From: a virus
Direction: 5' to 3' (one strand)
Length of the DNA stretch: 43,803 nt
IMG/VR virus record: IMGVR_UViG_3300027903_000009
Coordinates: 1-43,803 of that record
Below are positions 13,169 to 23,600 of this stretch, one piece after another. Position numbers and translations under genes: made by a program. Below the pieces are notes generated by a model, which was given only the letters and a program-made list of their open reading frames with translations, had not been told where the DNA came from and ran no database searches. Positions within the stretch are counted from its first letter, which is position 1; every line of letters begins with the position of its first letter.

Positions 13169-13701
13169 GCCACACCTCGCATCAGGCCGCCGAGCCGGTT
13201 CATCCAGCCGGAGTCGAACTCGGTGTTGTCGGGGACTCCGTCCTTGTCACGGTCGGTCAGGTCGTGCGAGACGAGCCGGCCGTAGAACTCCGCGCGCTCG
13301 GCGAGCGCGAAGATCGCCACCCTGCGCTGATCCAGATGCGGCAGGGCGGCGAGTGTCACGTCGCCGATCACTCCATCGTCCTTGACGCGCAGCGCCCGCT
13401 GCAGCATTCGGATCGCGGTTCGCGGGCCGTGGTTGACCGCGGCGTCCAGCACCACCATGCGCAGCGCCTCGTTGGTGATGAGGTCGATGCGCGGCCCGTG
13501 CAGGTATTCCTCCCGGTAGATTTGGCGCGCCTCGCCCATCGTGAGCGCGCGCATGTCGTCGGCCGAGACGGGCAGGCCGCGGTAGTGCGCGAGCGTCTCG
13601 AGCGTGACACCGAAGTTGGTCGGGCCGCCGCCGTCGGCGGGGTTGTCAACGTAGCCCTTCTCGCGCTCGAAAATGCTGTCGATGATCTCGTCGTCACTCA
13701 T
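13165..13701 (-). CDS. GH108 endolysin (N-acetylmuramidase) with EF-hand-like calcium loop
   Basis: A 178-residue protein. Residues 11-31 (FEREKGYVDNP, then D-G-G-G-P-T-N-F-G) match the GH108 catalytic motif, with E14 the likely catalytic acid; residues 98-178 match the associated peptidoglycan-binding PG_3 region (DDGVIGDVTLAAL, ERAEFYGRL, GWMNRLGG). Between Y140 and W166 there is an insertion with D150-R-D-K-D-G-V-P-D-N-T-E161, which fits the calcium-ligand spacing of an EF-hand or thrombospondin type 3 loop. The enzyme cleaves peptidoglycan for lysis; without a signal peptide it needs a holin. Its ATG overlaps the stop of the large virion gene. Confidence 0.88.
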   Translation of the reverse strand: MSDDEIIDSIFEREKGYVDNPADGGGPTNFGVTLETLAHYRGLPVSADDMRALTMGEARQIYREEYLHGPRIDLITNEALRMVVLDAAVNHGPRTAIRMLQRALRVKDDGVIGDVTLAALPHLDQRRVAIFALAERAEFYGRLVSHDLTDRDKDGVPDNTEFDSGWMNRLGGLMRGVA

Positions 13702-16700
13702 GGCGCGCGGCCCTCCCTGGCCGGCTGCTCGCTGTCCATGCGCTTCTGACGCGCCAGCTGCAGCAGAATCTCGATCGTCTGTCTCGGGGGAAGGACCGGC
13801 CGGCGCAGATCGCGTGCGTCGACCAGGATAATGCTGGTCGGGGTGAAGTAGCGTAGCACCTCGAGCGCCCGCGTCCGGTTGGCGAACTGCCGGCTGGGGT
13901 CAGTCGAGAGCGGCGAGGCGGTGTAGCCGGCGCGCGGCTCGATCATCCGGCGCGCGAGCTGGACGATCGGCATGTTGCCCGCGTAGTACTCGGCCATGTT
14001 CGGCATCGGCGCCGACACCTCGACCGGGTGGCCGTCCTGGAGCTCGTAGAAGTGCCCGTTCTTCTCGGTGATCCCCTTCTTCGTGAGCGCCCGGCCGCTC
14101 TGTGGGTCGTAGCCGCGGTGCAGCCCCAGCAGCGGGTACTTCACGAGCGGGCTCGACTGCGAGTAGAAGAAGCTCGTCGCGCCCGGCACGTCGCCCCCGA
14201 TCGGCTCGGCGCCGCCGCCGGGGTTGTAGCCGATGACCAGCGGATTCGTGCCGGACGTCGAGACGAACGCGTGCATCGGCCGCGTGGTGCCGTCGGCCTG
14301 CGGCACGTCGACGGTGTAGCCGGTGAACACCAGGCCGCGATCGCGCAGGTAATCGGGCAGGATCGTGTTGTCGTACGCCTGCGCCTCGCGCCCCACTTGG
14401 ACGAGCCCCTGCAGCATCGTCGCGCGCCCGGGGTAGTCCATCGGCAGCCCCGTCAAGAGCCGGAGCTGGTGCTTCAGGAACGACCAGAACGGCACCACGC
14501 GCCGGACGTACGCGCGCTGCATGGGCGAGAGCGCCGAGTAGTCGTTCTGGAACGCGTTCACGCGCGCGACCGCGAGCTTCACGTCCTGCGGCTGCATCGT
14601 GTCGAGCTCGTCCAGCAGCGAGTACGCCTTGAAGAAGCTGTTGCCCGTGCGCAGCAGGTACTTCTTCGAGGTGATCTTCTCGGCCTCTTTCATGAACGCG
14701 GCGCGACGGTAGAAGTCCTCGACGTTGTTGTTGAACGTGCGCATGGCGTCGCCGAAGCGCGAGAGCAGGTTCCCGATCCGGCGCGGGTCGAGCGCCGTGC
14801 CGACGCCGCGCGCCACGTCGCCGGCGGTGTTGAACTCGGCCGGGGCGCTCGAGGGCTTCGAGCCCAGCCAGTCGAAGAACTCGCCCAGCGGCCCGCGCGA
14901 CTCAGCGCCCACCATGCGGAAGGCGTCACTCTCCTGCGCGGTCAGGCCGATGCCGTTGAGCTCGTCGGGCGTCTTCGCCTGGAACTGCTTCGTCAGCGCC
15001 ATCAGGTAGTGCCGCGGCGCCACGCCCTCGAGCGTGCTGAAGACGATGTTGCCCAGGATATTGTTGAACACCCACGCCGGCCGGAGCGCGAGCACGCTGA
15101 AGCGCCACGCACCCGAGAGCGGGTCATACAGGTTGCGCACCCACGCGGGCGCCTCGGTGTAGGCGGCCGCGAGTTTCTTGCCGACGCTCGCCGGGATCGC
15201 GTAGACGCGGCCCTTGCCGAAGCCCGACTCCGACGCGGTCCACGCGCCCTCGCCGATGCCGGCTTTGATCGCCTCGCCGAGCGAGCGCGCGGCGCCGTCC
15301 TCGCTGACGCCGAACCGCTCCATCTCGCCGAGGAACTTCTCGCCGAACTCGATGTTGCGCCGCCACAGCCGCAGCCCGTCGGGGCTCCACGCGATCTCGC
15401 CCGGGAGCGGCTGCTCGCCGGGCTTGAGGATCCGCTTCGGGATCGCGGGGTCCTTCAGCACGCCCTGGATGACCGCTTCGGCCTTCTGGTACTTGCGCAG
15501 ATCGTCGGTGACGCGCGCGGCGAGGATCTTCGGGTCCTTCACGAACTCGCCCTCGGCGTACGTCTGGCCGAAGCTTTGGCGCAGCGAGCGCGGCTTGAAC
15601 CGCTGCCCGCGCATCATGCGCGAGAAGATGTTGCGCCACTGCATCACCACCGGCTCGCGGATGAACGGGAAGTACATCGGTTCGCTCACGCCCCGCGCGG
15701 CCATCGCTGCGGCGACCTCGTCGGTCGTCTGCTTGAGCCGGAGGTTTGCCGGCGTCAGGGCGCGATCGAACCAGTCCTCGTTCTGCTTCAGCACCTCCCG
15801 CGGCACCGCGCGCTTCTTCTCGATCGCGCGCTCGATCATGTGGTCGTACCACTGCTCGGGCGGCAGGTCCTCGGGCAGCCCCCCGGCCTTGCGCTTGCGC
15901 ACGTTCTCGGGCAGCGCGTCCCACTCGTCGCGCGTCATCTGCCAGCCTTTGCGCGCGAGCGGCGGCGCGGGCAGTTGGTCGAGGTTCGGCATCGGCGTCT
16001 GGCGCTGCGCGGCGCGCGCGCGCTGGAGGTTCCGCTCGATCACCCCGCCGATCGCGCGCCGGAACTCGGGGTTCTCGCGCGCGATGTCGCGCAGCCAGTC
16101 CGCGGGGATCTCTTCCTTGCCGGCGAGCATGGCCTCGACGCGCGCGGCGGCGTCCTTGGGGTCGCCGCCGACGCGCTTGAAGAGGTCGCGCTCGGCGTGG
16201 TTGCGCAGCGTCTTGCGGATCAGCAGGCCGCCGCGCTTGGCCTCGAAGAGCCGGCGCACCTCGGCGCCCACGGCGGCACCGGGCTCCTCGGCCGCGGGCA
16301 GCGCGCCGGCGATCGGCGGGACCTCGACGCCCTGCATCGAGCCCTTCACGATCCCCTCGATCTGGTGGAGCAGCGGCGCGGTGGCGTTCTGGTACGTACC
16401 TTTCTTCGCGCGCCGCAGGGTCTTCTCCCAATCGCCCACGTAGCGGCGCGGGAACTTGCCTTGCTCGGCGAGCCGCGGCGCCTCGCGCTCGAAAATCTCC
16501 TTCGCGACCTTCATGGGGTCCATCGAGCGCGGGTCGCCCTTCATGCCCTTCAAGTAGCGCCCGATCGAGCGCAGGCGATCGGGCGCGATCGGGCCCGCGT
16601 CGCCGCCGCTGGCGCCGACCGCCTTGACGAAATCGTCGATTTCGTGGTCCGACACCGCCTTCTCCGCCGCCGCCGCCTCGACGCGCCGCACCGACTCCTC

Positions 16701-17780
16701 GCCGAAGCGCGTGCCGAACTCCTCGATCCGCTGCGGCTGGCGCGCGCGCCACTCACCCGCCTCGGGCGTGAGCTTGCCCATGCGCATCCACTCGTTCTGG
16801 ACCTGCGCGGGGAGCCGGCGCCACGCCTCGACGGCCTTGAACGTCTCGTGGTCGATCGGCTCGGTGGTCGGGTGCAAGCCGCTCATGTACTGGACGAACT
16901 GATCGTGCTGGGCATCCGTCAGCCCGCCGAACTGGTTCCAGAACACCTTGTAGTCGCGGTTGCGCGAGAGCAGCTCGGCCTGGTCCGCCGCGGCGAGCAC
17001 GCGGTCGGTCGCCTGGTTGGCGTCCATCGTGGCCCGCATCTCGCCGTAGGGCGGGACCGCGCGGCGCAGCGCGGCGTCAGCCGCCTGCGCGGCCGGCTTG
17101 GCGGGCCCCGTCTCTGCGGCCGCCTCGAGCGCGGGCTTGAGCTTCGACACCATGCTCGGCAGCGCGGTCGCGCCCGCGGCGCCGGCCGGGGCGGCATCGA
17201 CCGCCGCGAGCGCCGCCTTCGCGGCGACCTTGCCCGCGGCGTTGGCCGCGGTGGCGACCTCGAAGGGATACTCCTGCACCGTGCGCAGCGGGTGCTTCAC
17301 GGATTCGATCGCGTCCTTCGTCAGCTGACGCCCGACGGCCAGCGCCGTGCCACCGAGCTCCTGCTGGGCCTGGAACTGCCCGGCGGCGTCGGTGCCCAGC
17401 CCGGCAGCCTTCGCCAGCGTCGGCACGCCGCGCACCACCGCGCCCACGGCCGAGGAGAGCGCCGGGCCGATCGAGAGCACGCCCTTGGCCGCGTTCGCCG
17501 GCATCTGCGTGAAGCCGGGCTCACGGTGCGCGGTCCACGGCCCGAACTTCTGGAAGACCTGCGCGAGCTTTGCGGCCGCGCCCTCGCGCGCCGTGCTCGC
17601 GAACTCCTTGGCGTTCGGGCCCACGCGCTGGGGGACCGCGGGCGGCGGCGGTGCGGCGGGCGCGGGGGCTGGCGGCGCGGGCGGGGGGGACGCGGAGGTG
17701 TCGGGAACGACACTGGCCCGGCTTGCATCATGCCGGGCCTTGAGCTCCTCCCACGTCGGGATGCCCTGAGCATCCGGCAC
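13698..17780 (-). CDS. Large internal virion (ejection) protein
   Basis: A 1360-residue protein, the largest in the window. The N-terminal 60 residues contain a Pro/Ala run; about 75-230 are Ala-rich amphipathic helices; a long helical, charged middle follows; around 880-935 LSGAWRFSVLALRPAWVFNN and the next residues form a hydrophobic, aromatic segment. This overall design and the place after two smaller helical proteins and before the lysis genes match the largest of the three internal core proteins that podoviruses eject into the periplasm. No transglycosylase motif is obvious. GTG 17780 follows GGAGGCC. Confidence 0.65.
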   Translation of the reverse strand: MPDAQGIPTWEELKARHDASRASVVPDTSASPPPAPPAPAPAAPPPPAVPQRVGPNAKEFASTAREGAAAKLAQVFQKFGPWTAHREPGFTQMPANAAKGVLSIGPALSSAVGAVVRGVPTLAKAAGLGTDAAGQFQAQQELGGTALAVGRQLTKDAIESVKHPLRTVQEYPFEVATAANAAGKVAAKAALAAVDAAPAGAAGATALPSMVSKLKPALEAAAETGPAKPAAQAADAALRRAVPPYGEMRATMDANQATDRVLAAADQAELLSRNRDYKVFWNQFGGLTDAQHDQFVQYMSGLHPTTEPIDHETFKAVEAWRRLPAQVQNEWMRMGKLTPEAGEWRARQPQRIEEFGTRFGEESVRRVEAAAAEKAVSDHEIDDFVKAVGASGGDAGPIAPDRLRSIGRYLKGMKGDPRSMDPMKVAKEIFEREAPRLAEQGKFPRRYVGDWEKTLRRAKKGTYQNATAPLLHQIEGIVKGSMQGVEVPPIAGALPAAEEPGAAVGAEVRRLFEAKRGGLLIRKTLRNHAERDLFKRVGGDPKDAAARVEAMLAGKEEIPADWLRDIARENPEFRRAIGGVIERNLQRARAAQRQTPMPNLDQLPAPPLARKGWQMTRDEWDALPENVRKRKAGGLPEDLPPEQWYDHMIERAIEKKRAVPREVLKQNEDWFDRALTPANLRLKQTTDEVAAAMAARGVSEPMYFPFIREPVVMQWRNIFSRMMRGQRFKPRSLRQSFGQTYAEGEFVKDPKILAARVTDDLRKYQKAEAVIQGVLKDPAIPKRILKPGEQPLPGEIAWSPDGLRLWRRNIEFGEKFLGEMERFGVSEDGAARSLGEAIKAGIGEGAWTASESGFGKGRVYAIPASVGKKLAAAYTEAPAWVRNLYDPLSGAWRFSVLALRPAWVFNNILGNIVFSTLEGVAPRHYLMALTKQFQAKTPDELNGIGLTAQESDAFRMVGAESRGPLGEFFDWLGSKPSSAPAEFNTAGDVARGVGTALDPRRIGNLLSRFGDAMRTFNNNVEDFYRRAAFMKEAEKITSKKYLLRTGNSFFKAYSLLDELDTMQPQDVKLAVARVNAFQNDYSALSPMQRAYVRRVVPFWSFLKHQLRLLTGLPMDYPGRATMLQGLVQVGREAQAYDNTILPDYLRDRGLVFTGYTVDVPQADGTTRPMHAFVSTSGTNPLVIGYNPGGGAEPIGGDVPGATSFFYSQSSPLVKYPLLGLHRGYDPQSGRALTKKGITEKNGHFYELQDGHPVEVSAPMPNMAEYYAGNMPIVQLARRMIEPRAGYTASPLSTDPSRQFANRTRALEVLRYFTPTSIILVDARDLRRPVLPPRQTIEILLQLARQKRMDSEQPAREGRAP

Positions 17781-17789
17781 GGCGGCCTC

Positions 17790-18902
17790 CTACCGGGATT
17801 TGCTGGCGATCGCGAGCCGCACGTCGGGATCGTTGTGCAGCGGGTCGCTCGGATCCTCGGTCGCGGAGTATACGCGGTCCAGTTGGTCGGGCCCCGCCAG
17901 CTGAATCATCTTCAGCACGGCCGCCTTGCGCTGGGCGCCAACCTTGGCGTCCTTGAGCAGCGGATCGCCCACGTAGAAACGAGAGAGCCCCTGGTCGAGC
18001 GCATCGAACGTGCGCGCGCGCGCCAGCGAGCCCACGATGCCGCGCGCGCGCGTCGCCTGGTATCCGCGCTGCGCCGCGACGTAGTCAGGGTGCTTGAGGA
18101 TCTGCTCGGGAAGCGCGCCGCCCATGATGTCGGTCACGTTCGTCGTGATCGGCGTCGTGGCGTACTCGCCCGTCTTGGCGTCCTTCACCGGGTTGCCGGC
18201 GGCGTCCATCGTCACGGCGTTGAACGTGCCGGTGTTCCACTGGCCCTTGAGCCGGTCGACGACGTGGCCCAGCGCATCGTGTGCCTGGCCCTCGGCATCG
18301 CGCTCGGACTCGGTGATCGAATCGAACGCGGGCGCCTTGGGCTCGCCGAGCCCCATCTTCCGCTTCTTCCACTCGGAGTAGACGCCCTCGGGCACGACCT
18401 CGCCGTTCACGCGCCATTCGCGCGGCTGCTTCTTCACGCCGTAGGCGTTGAGCCAGTTGTCGACCTCGTCGAGCGGAACCTGCTCGGGCATGTCGGCCGG
18501 GAGCTCGGGATGCTTCGCGCGCACGTCGGCGCTGCGCACCATCGTCTTGGCCGGCTTGCCGCCGCCCGCGTCGGCGCGCCCGAGCGTGACCGCCTTCTCA
18601 TGGGCCTGGGTCGCCGCGTAGTCCTCGGGCTGCAGGTCCTTCGTGGCCTTCTGGATATGCAGACCGGTCAGCGTGCGCTGGTCCTGCGCGTCCTGCGCGG
18701 CGCGCGCGGCCGCGTCGCGGTTGCGCACGCCCGTGAGCACGGCGTCGGCGAGCTTCGTGACCGCGCTCTCGGGCGTGAGCCCGGCGCCGCTCGAGTGACT
18801 CGGGCCCGTGGTCACGCCGAAGCGGTTGGAACGCGTGCGCACGCTGCCGAGTTTGAACGCCGCCCGCGAGTAGTCGCGGCTGGTCTGGTAGGCCGAGGGC
18901 AT
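17790..18902 (-). CDS. Putative internal virion protein (370 aa)
   Basis: A soluble, charged and largely helical protein, beginning MPSAYQTSRDYSRAAFKLGS, with a middle part rich in K, E and D and a C-terminal helical part (ARARTFDALDQGLSRFY). The ATG lies directly after the stop of the preceding gene. By position it is the second of three consecutive genes (19627, 18902, 17780) that I read as the internal core or ejection proteins of a podovirus. Confidence 0.55.
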   Translation of the reverse strand: MPSAYQTSRDYSRAAFKLGSVRTRSNRFGVTTGPSHSSGAGLTPESAVTKLADAVLTGVRNRDAAARAAQDAQDQRTLTGLHIQKATKDLQPEDYAATQAHEKAVTLGRADAGGGKPAKTMVRSADVRAKHPELPADMPEQVPLDEVDNWLNAYGVKKQPREWRVNGEVVPEGVYSEWKKRKMGLGEPKAPAFDSITESERDAEGQAHDALGHVVDRLKGQWNTGTFNAVTMDAAGNPVKDAKTGEYATTPITTNVTDIMGGALPEQILKHPDYVAAQRGYQATRARGIVGSLARARTFDALDQGLSRFYVGDPLLKDAKVGAQRKAAVLKMIQLAGPDQLDRVYSATEDPSDPLHNDPDVRLAIASKSR

Positions 18903-18904
18903 CG

Positions 18905-19627
18905 CTAGAACACGTACCCGCTGGGGGGCTGCGCGCCCGTGGGGACCATGCTGCGGCCGAGCGTGCCGCGGCCGACGCCACTATCGTAGCGCCGGAAACG
19001 GCCCGTCGCCGGGTCGTAGTACATGCCGGCCCCGGGTCCCGCCCGACGGGGCAGCGTGTCGGTGCCCGCGGTGTCGGTGGCGCCCGCGGCGTCGGCTGTG
19101 GTCCCGCCGGGCAGGATCTTGGGGATGTAGTCGAGCACCGAGTTGAGGTTCTCGGCGCGCTGCGCGTCGTCGCGCTGAGTCTGGTAGCCCGCCGCGCCGA
19201 CGCGCGCGCCGGCCAGCGCCAGCAGCTTCGACTGGTTGAACCGCTTGTTCCCGAGCCAGACGTTGTACTTCTGCTCCTCGGAGACGTCGCCGGCGTGCTG
19301 GCGGCCACGTGCGACCGCCTGGGCGACGCGCATCGTCGCCGTCTCGGCGGCGGGGGCGGAGTCAACGCCCCGCTGGCGCAGTCGCGTCTGCACGCCGGCC
19401 AGCATCTCGCGGCCGCTCGTCTCGGCCTGGTCGGTCAGGCTCGAGCGCGTGGCGTCGGCGGCGGCGAGGTCTTCGGGCGAGAGCGTGCCCTCCGCGTGCA
19501 GTCCCGCGAGCCACCGCTGGAGTTCGCTCCAGTCAATATTGGTGCGGCGCCCGAAGGCCGCGCGGAACGCACCTGCGACGGCCGGGCCGTACTTCGCGAC
19601 TGCAGTGCCAACGGTGACCGGGTCCAT
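18905..19627 (-). CDS. Putative internal virion protein, small (240 aa)
   Basis: ATG 19627 has GGAGG upstream. The N-terminus (PVTVGTAVAKYGPAVAGAFR) is an amphipathic, Gly/Ala-rich helix of the kind found in small ejection proteins; the middle (QAVARGRQHAGDVSEEQKY, KRFNQSKLLALAGARVGAAG) is helical; the C-terminus is Gly/Pro/Arg-rich. First of three likely internal virion genes. Confidence 0.55.
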   Translation of the reverse strand: MDPVTVGTAVAKYGPAVAGAFRAAFGRRTNIDWSELQRWLAGLHAEGTLSPEDLAAADATRSSLTDQAETSGREMLAGVQTRLRQRGVDSAPAAETATMRVAQAVARGRQHAGDVSEEQKYNVWLGNKRFNQSKLLALAGARVGAAGYQTQRDDAQRAENLNSVLDYIPKILPGGTTADAAGATDTAGTDTLPRRAGPGAGMYYDPATGRFRRYDSGVGRGTLGRSMVPTGAQPPSGYVF

Positions 19628-19629
19628 GC

Positions 19630-20025
19630 TCAGGCTCCTCCCACGCGGAACTTTAGGACGGTTCCCGCCTGAGTGCCAGTGAGAGTGATTGCGACGCGGC
19701 AGTTTGTACCCGTCCACAGGTGCTTTGATACGGGGCTCGCCTGCACCACCGGCACCGCGGCCCCGGCGTTGCTGATCTCCACGAGCTCGCACAGCGTCGG
19801 GCGCACGCCCAGCCGGTGCGAGACGTCGACGTTTCCCAGGTCGGGCACGTCAGTGAGATCGACGTCGACGTAGCGCGCGCGCGTCTTGCCTACCGCCGAG
19901 CCGGGCTTGCCGGTGCCGATCCCGAGCGAGTCGAACTGCAGGTTGCGCGAGGTGAGACTCAGAAGGATGCGGTCCTCGACCCCGTCGAACTGCGAGAGCC
20001 CGTTGCCCTTGATCGGCTTCGCCAT
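19630..20025 (-). CDS. Virion-associated beta protein (131 aa)
   Basis: ATG 20025-20023 shares its first base with the stop of the preceding gene. Sequence such as MAKPIKGNGLSQFDGVEDRI, then many short beta strands (YVDVDLTDVPDL, NCRVAITLTGTQAGTVLKFR) suggests a small beta-sandwich. It lies between the tail nozzle and the internal virion genes, so a minor structural part is likely. No family recognised. Confidence 0.5.
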   Translation of the reverse strand: MAKPIKGNGLSQFDGVEDRILLSLTSRNLQFDSLGIGTGKPGSAVGKTRARYVDVDLTDVPDLGNVDVSHRLGVRPTLCELVEISNAGAAVPVVQASPVSKHLWTGTNCRVAITLTGTQAGTVLKFRVGGA

Positions 20026-20636
20026 TACGAGTTCTCGAGGTAGTGGAAGTCGACGTCGATCGTCACGATGCCCGTGACGCCCGACTGGTTCTTCAGGACC
20101 GGCTCGAACGGCGTCGTGCTGATGACGGGGATGGCGGTGACGGGGGTGAGCACGTAGTACGCGCTGCCGGCGACGCTGGTGCCGAGGAAGCTCGTCACGT
20201 GCAGGCGCGGCACCCACGAGTTCACGCCCGCAACGACGGCTTGGATCATGTCGCAGGTGATCGAGAGCAGCGTTGCGCTGCCGAGCACGATGCTCATGCC
20301 CACGGTCGCGAACGTCTTGAGCTCCATCTGCGCCTTCGTGATCTTCTGGCCGACGGTGACGGTCAGCTTGTCCTTCGTCACCCCGAGCGCCTCCAGTTGC
20401 GGCGTGCCGACGGAGGCGGCGCCCATCTGCAGCTTCGCGATCGTGCCGGTGGCGATGCGATCGCCGGGCATGGTGTTCACGGCGACCTTGGCGCCATTGA
20501 GCCCCATCAGGACCGAGCAGTCAGCGTCGACCAGGCCGCCGGAGAAGTGGTCGACGAGCGCCTGGAAGTTGCTCTGCAGGATCTCGGCGAGAATGTCATC
20601 GCCCGGGTGCAGGGTGTACGGCAGGTCGACAGGCAT
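20025..20636 (-). CDS. Virion-associated protein (203 aa)
   Basis: ATG 20636 has GGAGAAG six bases upstream. An N-terminal helical lead (HPGDDILAEILQSNFQALVDHF) is followed by a beta-rich body (LTVTVGQKITKAQMELKTFA; TGIVTIDVDFHYLE). Position directly after the nozzle gene suggests a tail or head-tail accessory part, perhaps a fibre or plug. Not recognised. Confidence 0.5.
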   Translation of the reverse strand: MPVDLPYTLHPGDDILAEILQSNFQALVDHFSGGLVDADCSVLMGLNGAKVAVNTMPGDRIATGTIAKLQMGAASVGTPQLEALGVTKDKLTVTVGQKITKAQMELKTFATVGMSIVLGSATLLSITCDMIQAVVAGVNSWVPRLHVTSFLGTSVAGSAYYVLTPVTAIPVISTTPFEPVLKNQSGVTGIVTIDVDFHYLENS

Positions 20637-20638
20637 CG

Positions 20639-23600
20639 CTACTTCTCCTTCTTCGGCAGCGCGTAGCTGTCGAGGATGAAGCCACCGATCTCCATGTCCT
20701 CAAGGTTGCCGGAGATCGTGACCGCCGCGGCGTTGCCGGAGACGCCGCGCTCGATGCCGCTGAAAGCGTGGGAGGCGCCGGACTTCCCGTACTTCTCGCC
20801 CGAGTTGTACTTGACGCCCGAGTTGTACTTGGGCGCGCCCGAGGTCGCCGTGAGCGTCAGCGTGGCGATCTCGCCGGTGTCCGTCTCGATCGTGACGACG
20901 ATCGTGCCCTTGCCGCGGTTGACGATCACCTCGATCCGTTCGTACGTCTTCTCGTACTCGGGCAGCCCGTCGTCGTAGAAGTGGCTCTTGAGCCGGATCG
21001 GGACCTTGATGCCGTTGTCGCCGTTGAAGTCGGCGAAGTCGGTCGTGCCGCGCATCGCCGACCACACGTGAAAGCCCGCGAGCGCCGCGGCAGGGTACTC
21101 GGAGTCCGGCGTGTTCGTGAAGACGACGTGGGCCCAGCCGAGTGTCAGCCCGACCGTGCCCTGGGTCGCGGTGAGCCAGCGCACCGAGCCGTCCGTGTTC
21201 ACGCGCGCGACGCTCAGCCCCTTGGTCGGCACCACGATCGAGACGAGCGCGCCGCCCGAACCGTCGGTGCACGCGCCGATGAAGAAGTCATCATCGGCCG
21301 TGTTCGCGACCAGCGCGTAGGGCGACGTCCACTCGAGCGAGCCGGCGGCCGAGACGTGGCGCGCGCAGACCAGCGCGTTGTTCGTGATCCCGGCCGAGAT
21401 GTGCCGCTGCAGCGACCAGAGGATCGTCACACCGCCCGAGCCGTCGGGCACCAGCGCGCAGTTGATCGGGATGCCGCGGCTCAGCGACGGCTGCCCGACG
21501 TTCGCGTCGGTGTCCGAGAAGATCGTCATCGGGCTTGCGAACTTCGCGAGTCCGCTCGAGAGCACGCGCTGCAGGTAGAGCGTGTGGTTGCTGCCCGAGT
21601 CGACACGCCAGAGCGCGTACATGCCGCCGTAGCCGTCGGGGCAGAACGCGGAATCGGCCGCGCCCGAGGCGATGAGCGTCGACGTGCCGCCGTTCCACTG
21701 CTTCGCGCCACCGGAGGAGATCGACTGCGCGCGCAGCGTGCCGCCCTGATCGCCCGCGACCAGCATCGAGCCCAGCCCGTCGGCCATCACGCGGTTGCCG
21801 CGGTTGGGGGCGTAACTGGTGACGGCCGGCAGCGCGTCGACCGGGAAGCCGGCGACCACCGCGCCGAGCGAGTCGATCCGGATGACCCGGCGCGAGGTCA
21901 GCCCGACGATCGTGACGTCGGCGCTCACGTAGCAGCCGCCCGCGCCGTCGGCGACGATCGAAGGCGTCGCCTCCGAGCTGGTGGCCGAGAACGCCCGGAT
22001 GCCGTTGGCCGTCCACACCGCGGCGCCGAACTTGTTGATCCGCTGGATGTAGATTTGCGTCGTGCCCGCGCGCAGGTCGGTCCAGCAGGCGATGATCCCC
22101 CCGTCGCCGTCGCTCACCGCCTGGTGGTCCGCCTTCGCGGTCGTGAGCGCGTTGAGCACGGTGCCGAAGCCGTTGAGCCCCAGCGCGCCGGCATTCCACT
22201 GGCGCACCCCGTTCGCGTCGAGCCGGTTCGCGATCAGCGTCGAGGGGCTGGTGCCGGATCCCTGGTAGTCGAGCACCACGACGAAGCAGCCGCCATCGTC
22301 ATCGGTCGAGAGCACGAAGGGCGAGGGCTGGAAGCTGTTGGTCGCCGTCTGCGACACCTGCACGCCGCCGCCCCACAGCAGCGCACCCGCGGCCGAGAGT
22401 TTCTGTACGAACGCCTGGTAGAACGTGCCGGCGTGGAAATCGGTGAACGCGGTGAAGGATGGGTTGAGCGCCACCGCGCCGCTGTTGGCCGCCGGGAACT
22501 GGCGAGGGTCGGCGAGCAGCAGCGTGGCACCGTTGAAGTCCACGCGATCCTTCTGCACGAGCGCATCGACCGCGCACCATTCCGTGTGGTGGGACCAGTT
22601 GCCGTGCCGGAGGTCGTAGGCGAGGAACTCGTCGGGGACGCTGTGGCCCTGCGGCACGTACCAGAACAGGATGAAGTCGCCCAGGTAGTTCACCGCCACG
22701 ATCTCGGCGTCGCGCCCGGTGTCCATCTTGAGCAGGTAGTCGCCCACCTCGTCCGCGCCGATCGGGTCGACCGAGACGCCGCGCATCACGAAGAGCCGCC
22801 CGTCGCCAGCGGCGAAGAAGATCGTGCCCCCCAGGCTCACCGCCGCGCGCGGGCCAGCGAAGCCGGCGCCCTCGTAGCGGACCAGCAGCCGGAAGCTGTC
22901 GACGTCGTCGCCGTCGAACGTCCACACGCTCGTGCGCTTGCCGATCACCAGGCGCTCGCCCTGCCGCACGACGTCCTGGATCTCGTCGCCGTCGTCCTTG
23001 CCGACGGGGTAGATCAGGTCGCCGATCCAGTTGCAGATGCCCGTCGACTCATCGCCCACGACCGGCTGCGAGAGGTACAGGTTCGAGCCGCGCCAGCCGA
23101 CTAAGCGACCGCGGTGGAAGATCGTGCCGTCCATCACCACGGGCTCGCCGTGGATCGTCTCGTCGGCCTCGCCGAACAGGCTCGCGTCCGAAGCGCCGTC
23201 GGTGTACGTCGACGCGGTGCCGTCGGGCTTGACGATGTACCACGGGCCCGCGGCGCTGCCGTTGGCCTTGGTGCGCTCGAGGATCCAGCCGACGTAGTCG
23301 GTGCGCGCGCCCGCGTAGACCGGGATCACCAGGTTGATCGTGTAGTTCCCGGACGCGGCAACGACCTGCCGCGCGGCGCTCACGGGGCCCGAGAGCGTCG
23401 AGCCATTCCCGAAGCGGTAGCGGTGGCGGTAGAAGTAATCCTTGGTGACGGTCAGCGCGCCGCCGGCCGAGTTGGCGTTGAAGGTCGGCGCGACCGTGGG
23501 CTTGGGGATCACCAGCGAGAGCCACGTGTCGGCGGTGTTCGTGGGCCCGTAGAAGATCGGCGGCTGCAGTCCGCCGAGCTGGCAGCCGACGATCAGCCCG

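Noticed and set aside
14028-18908. Plus-strand open frame of 1626 codons
   Set aside because: It is the antisense shadow of the large virion protein genes, rich in Arg, His, Leu and Ala with no recognisable domain; the minus-strand genes have good starts and junctions.
20768-23104. Plus-strand open frame of 778 codons opposite the nozzle gene
   Set aside because: Antisense shadow with an Arg/Val/His-rich composition; the minus strand encodes a recognisable nozzle protein.
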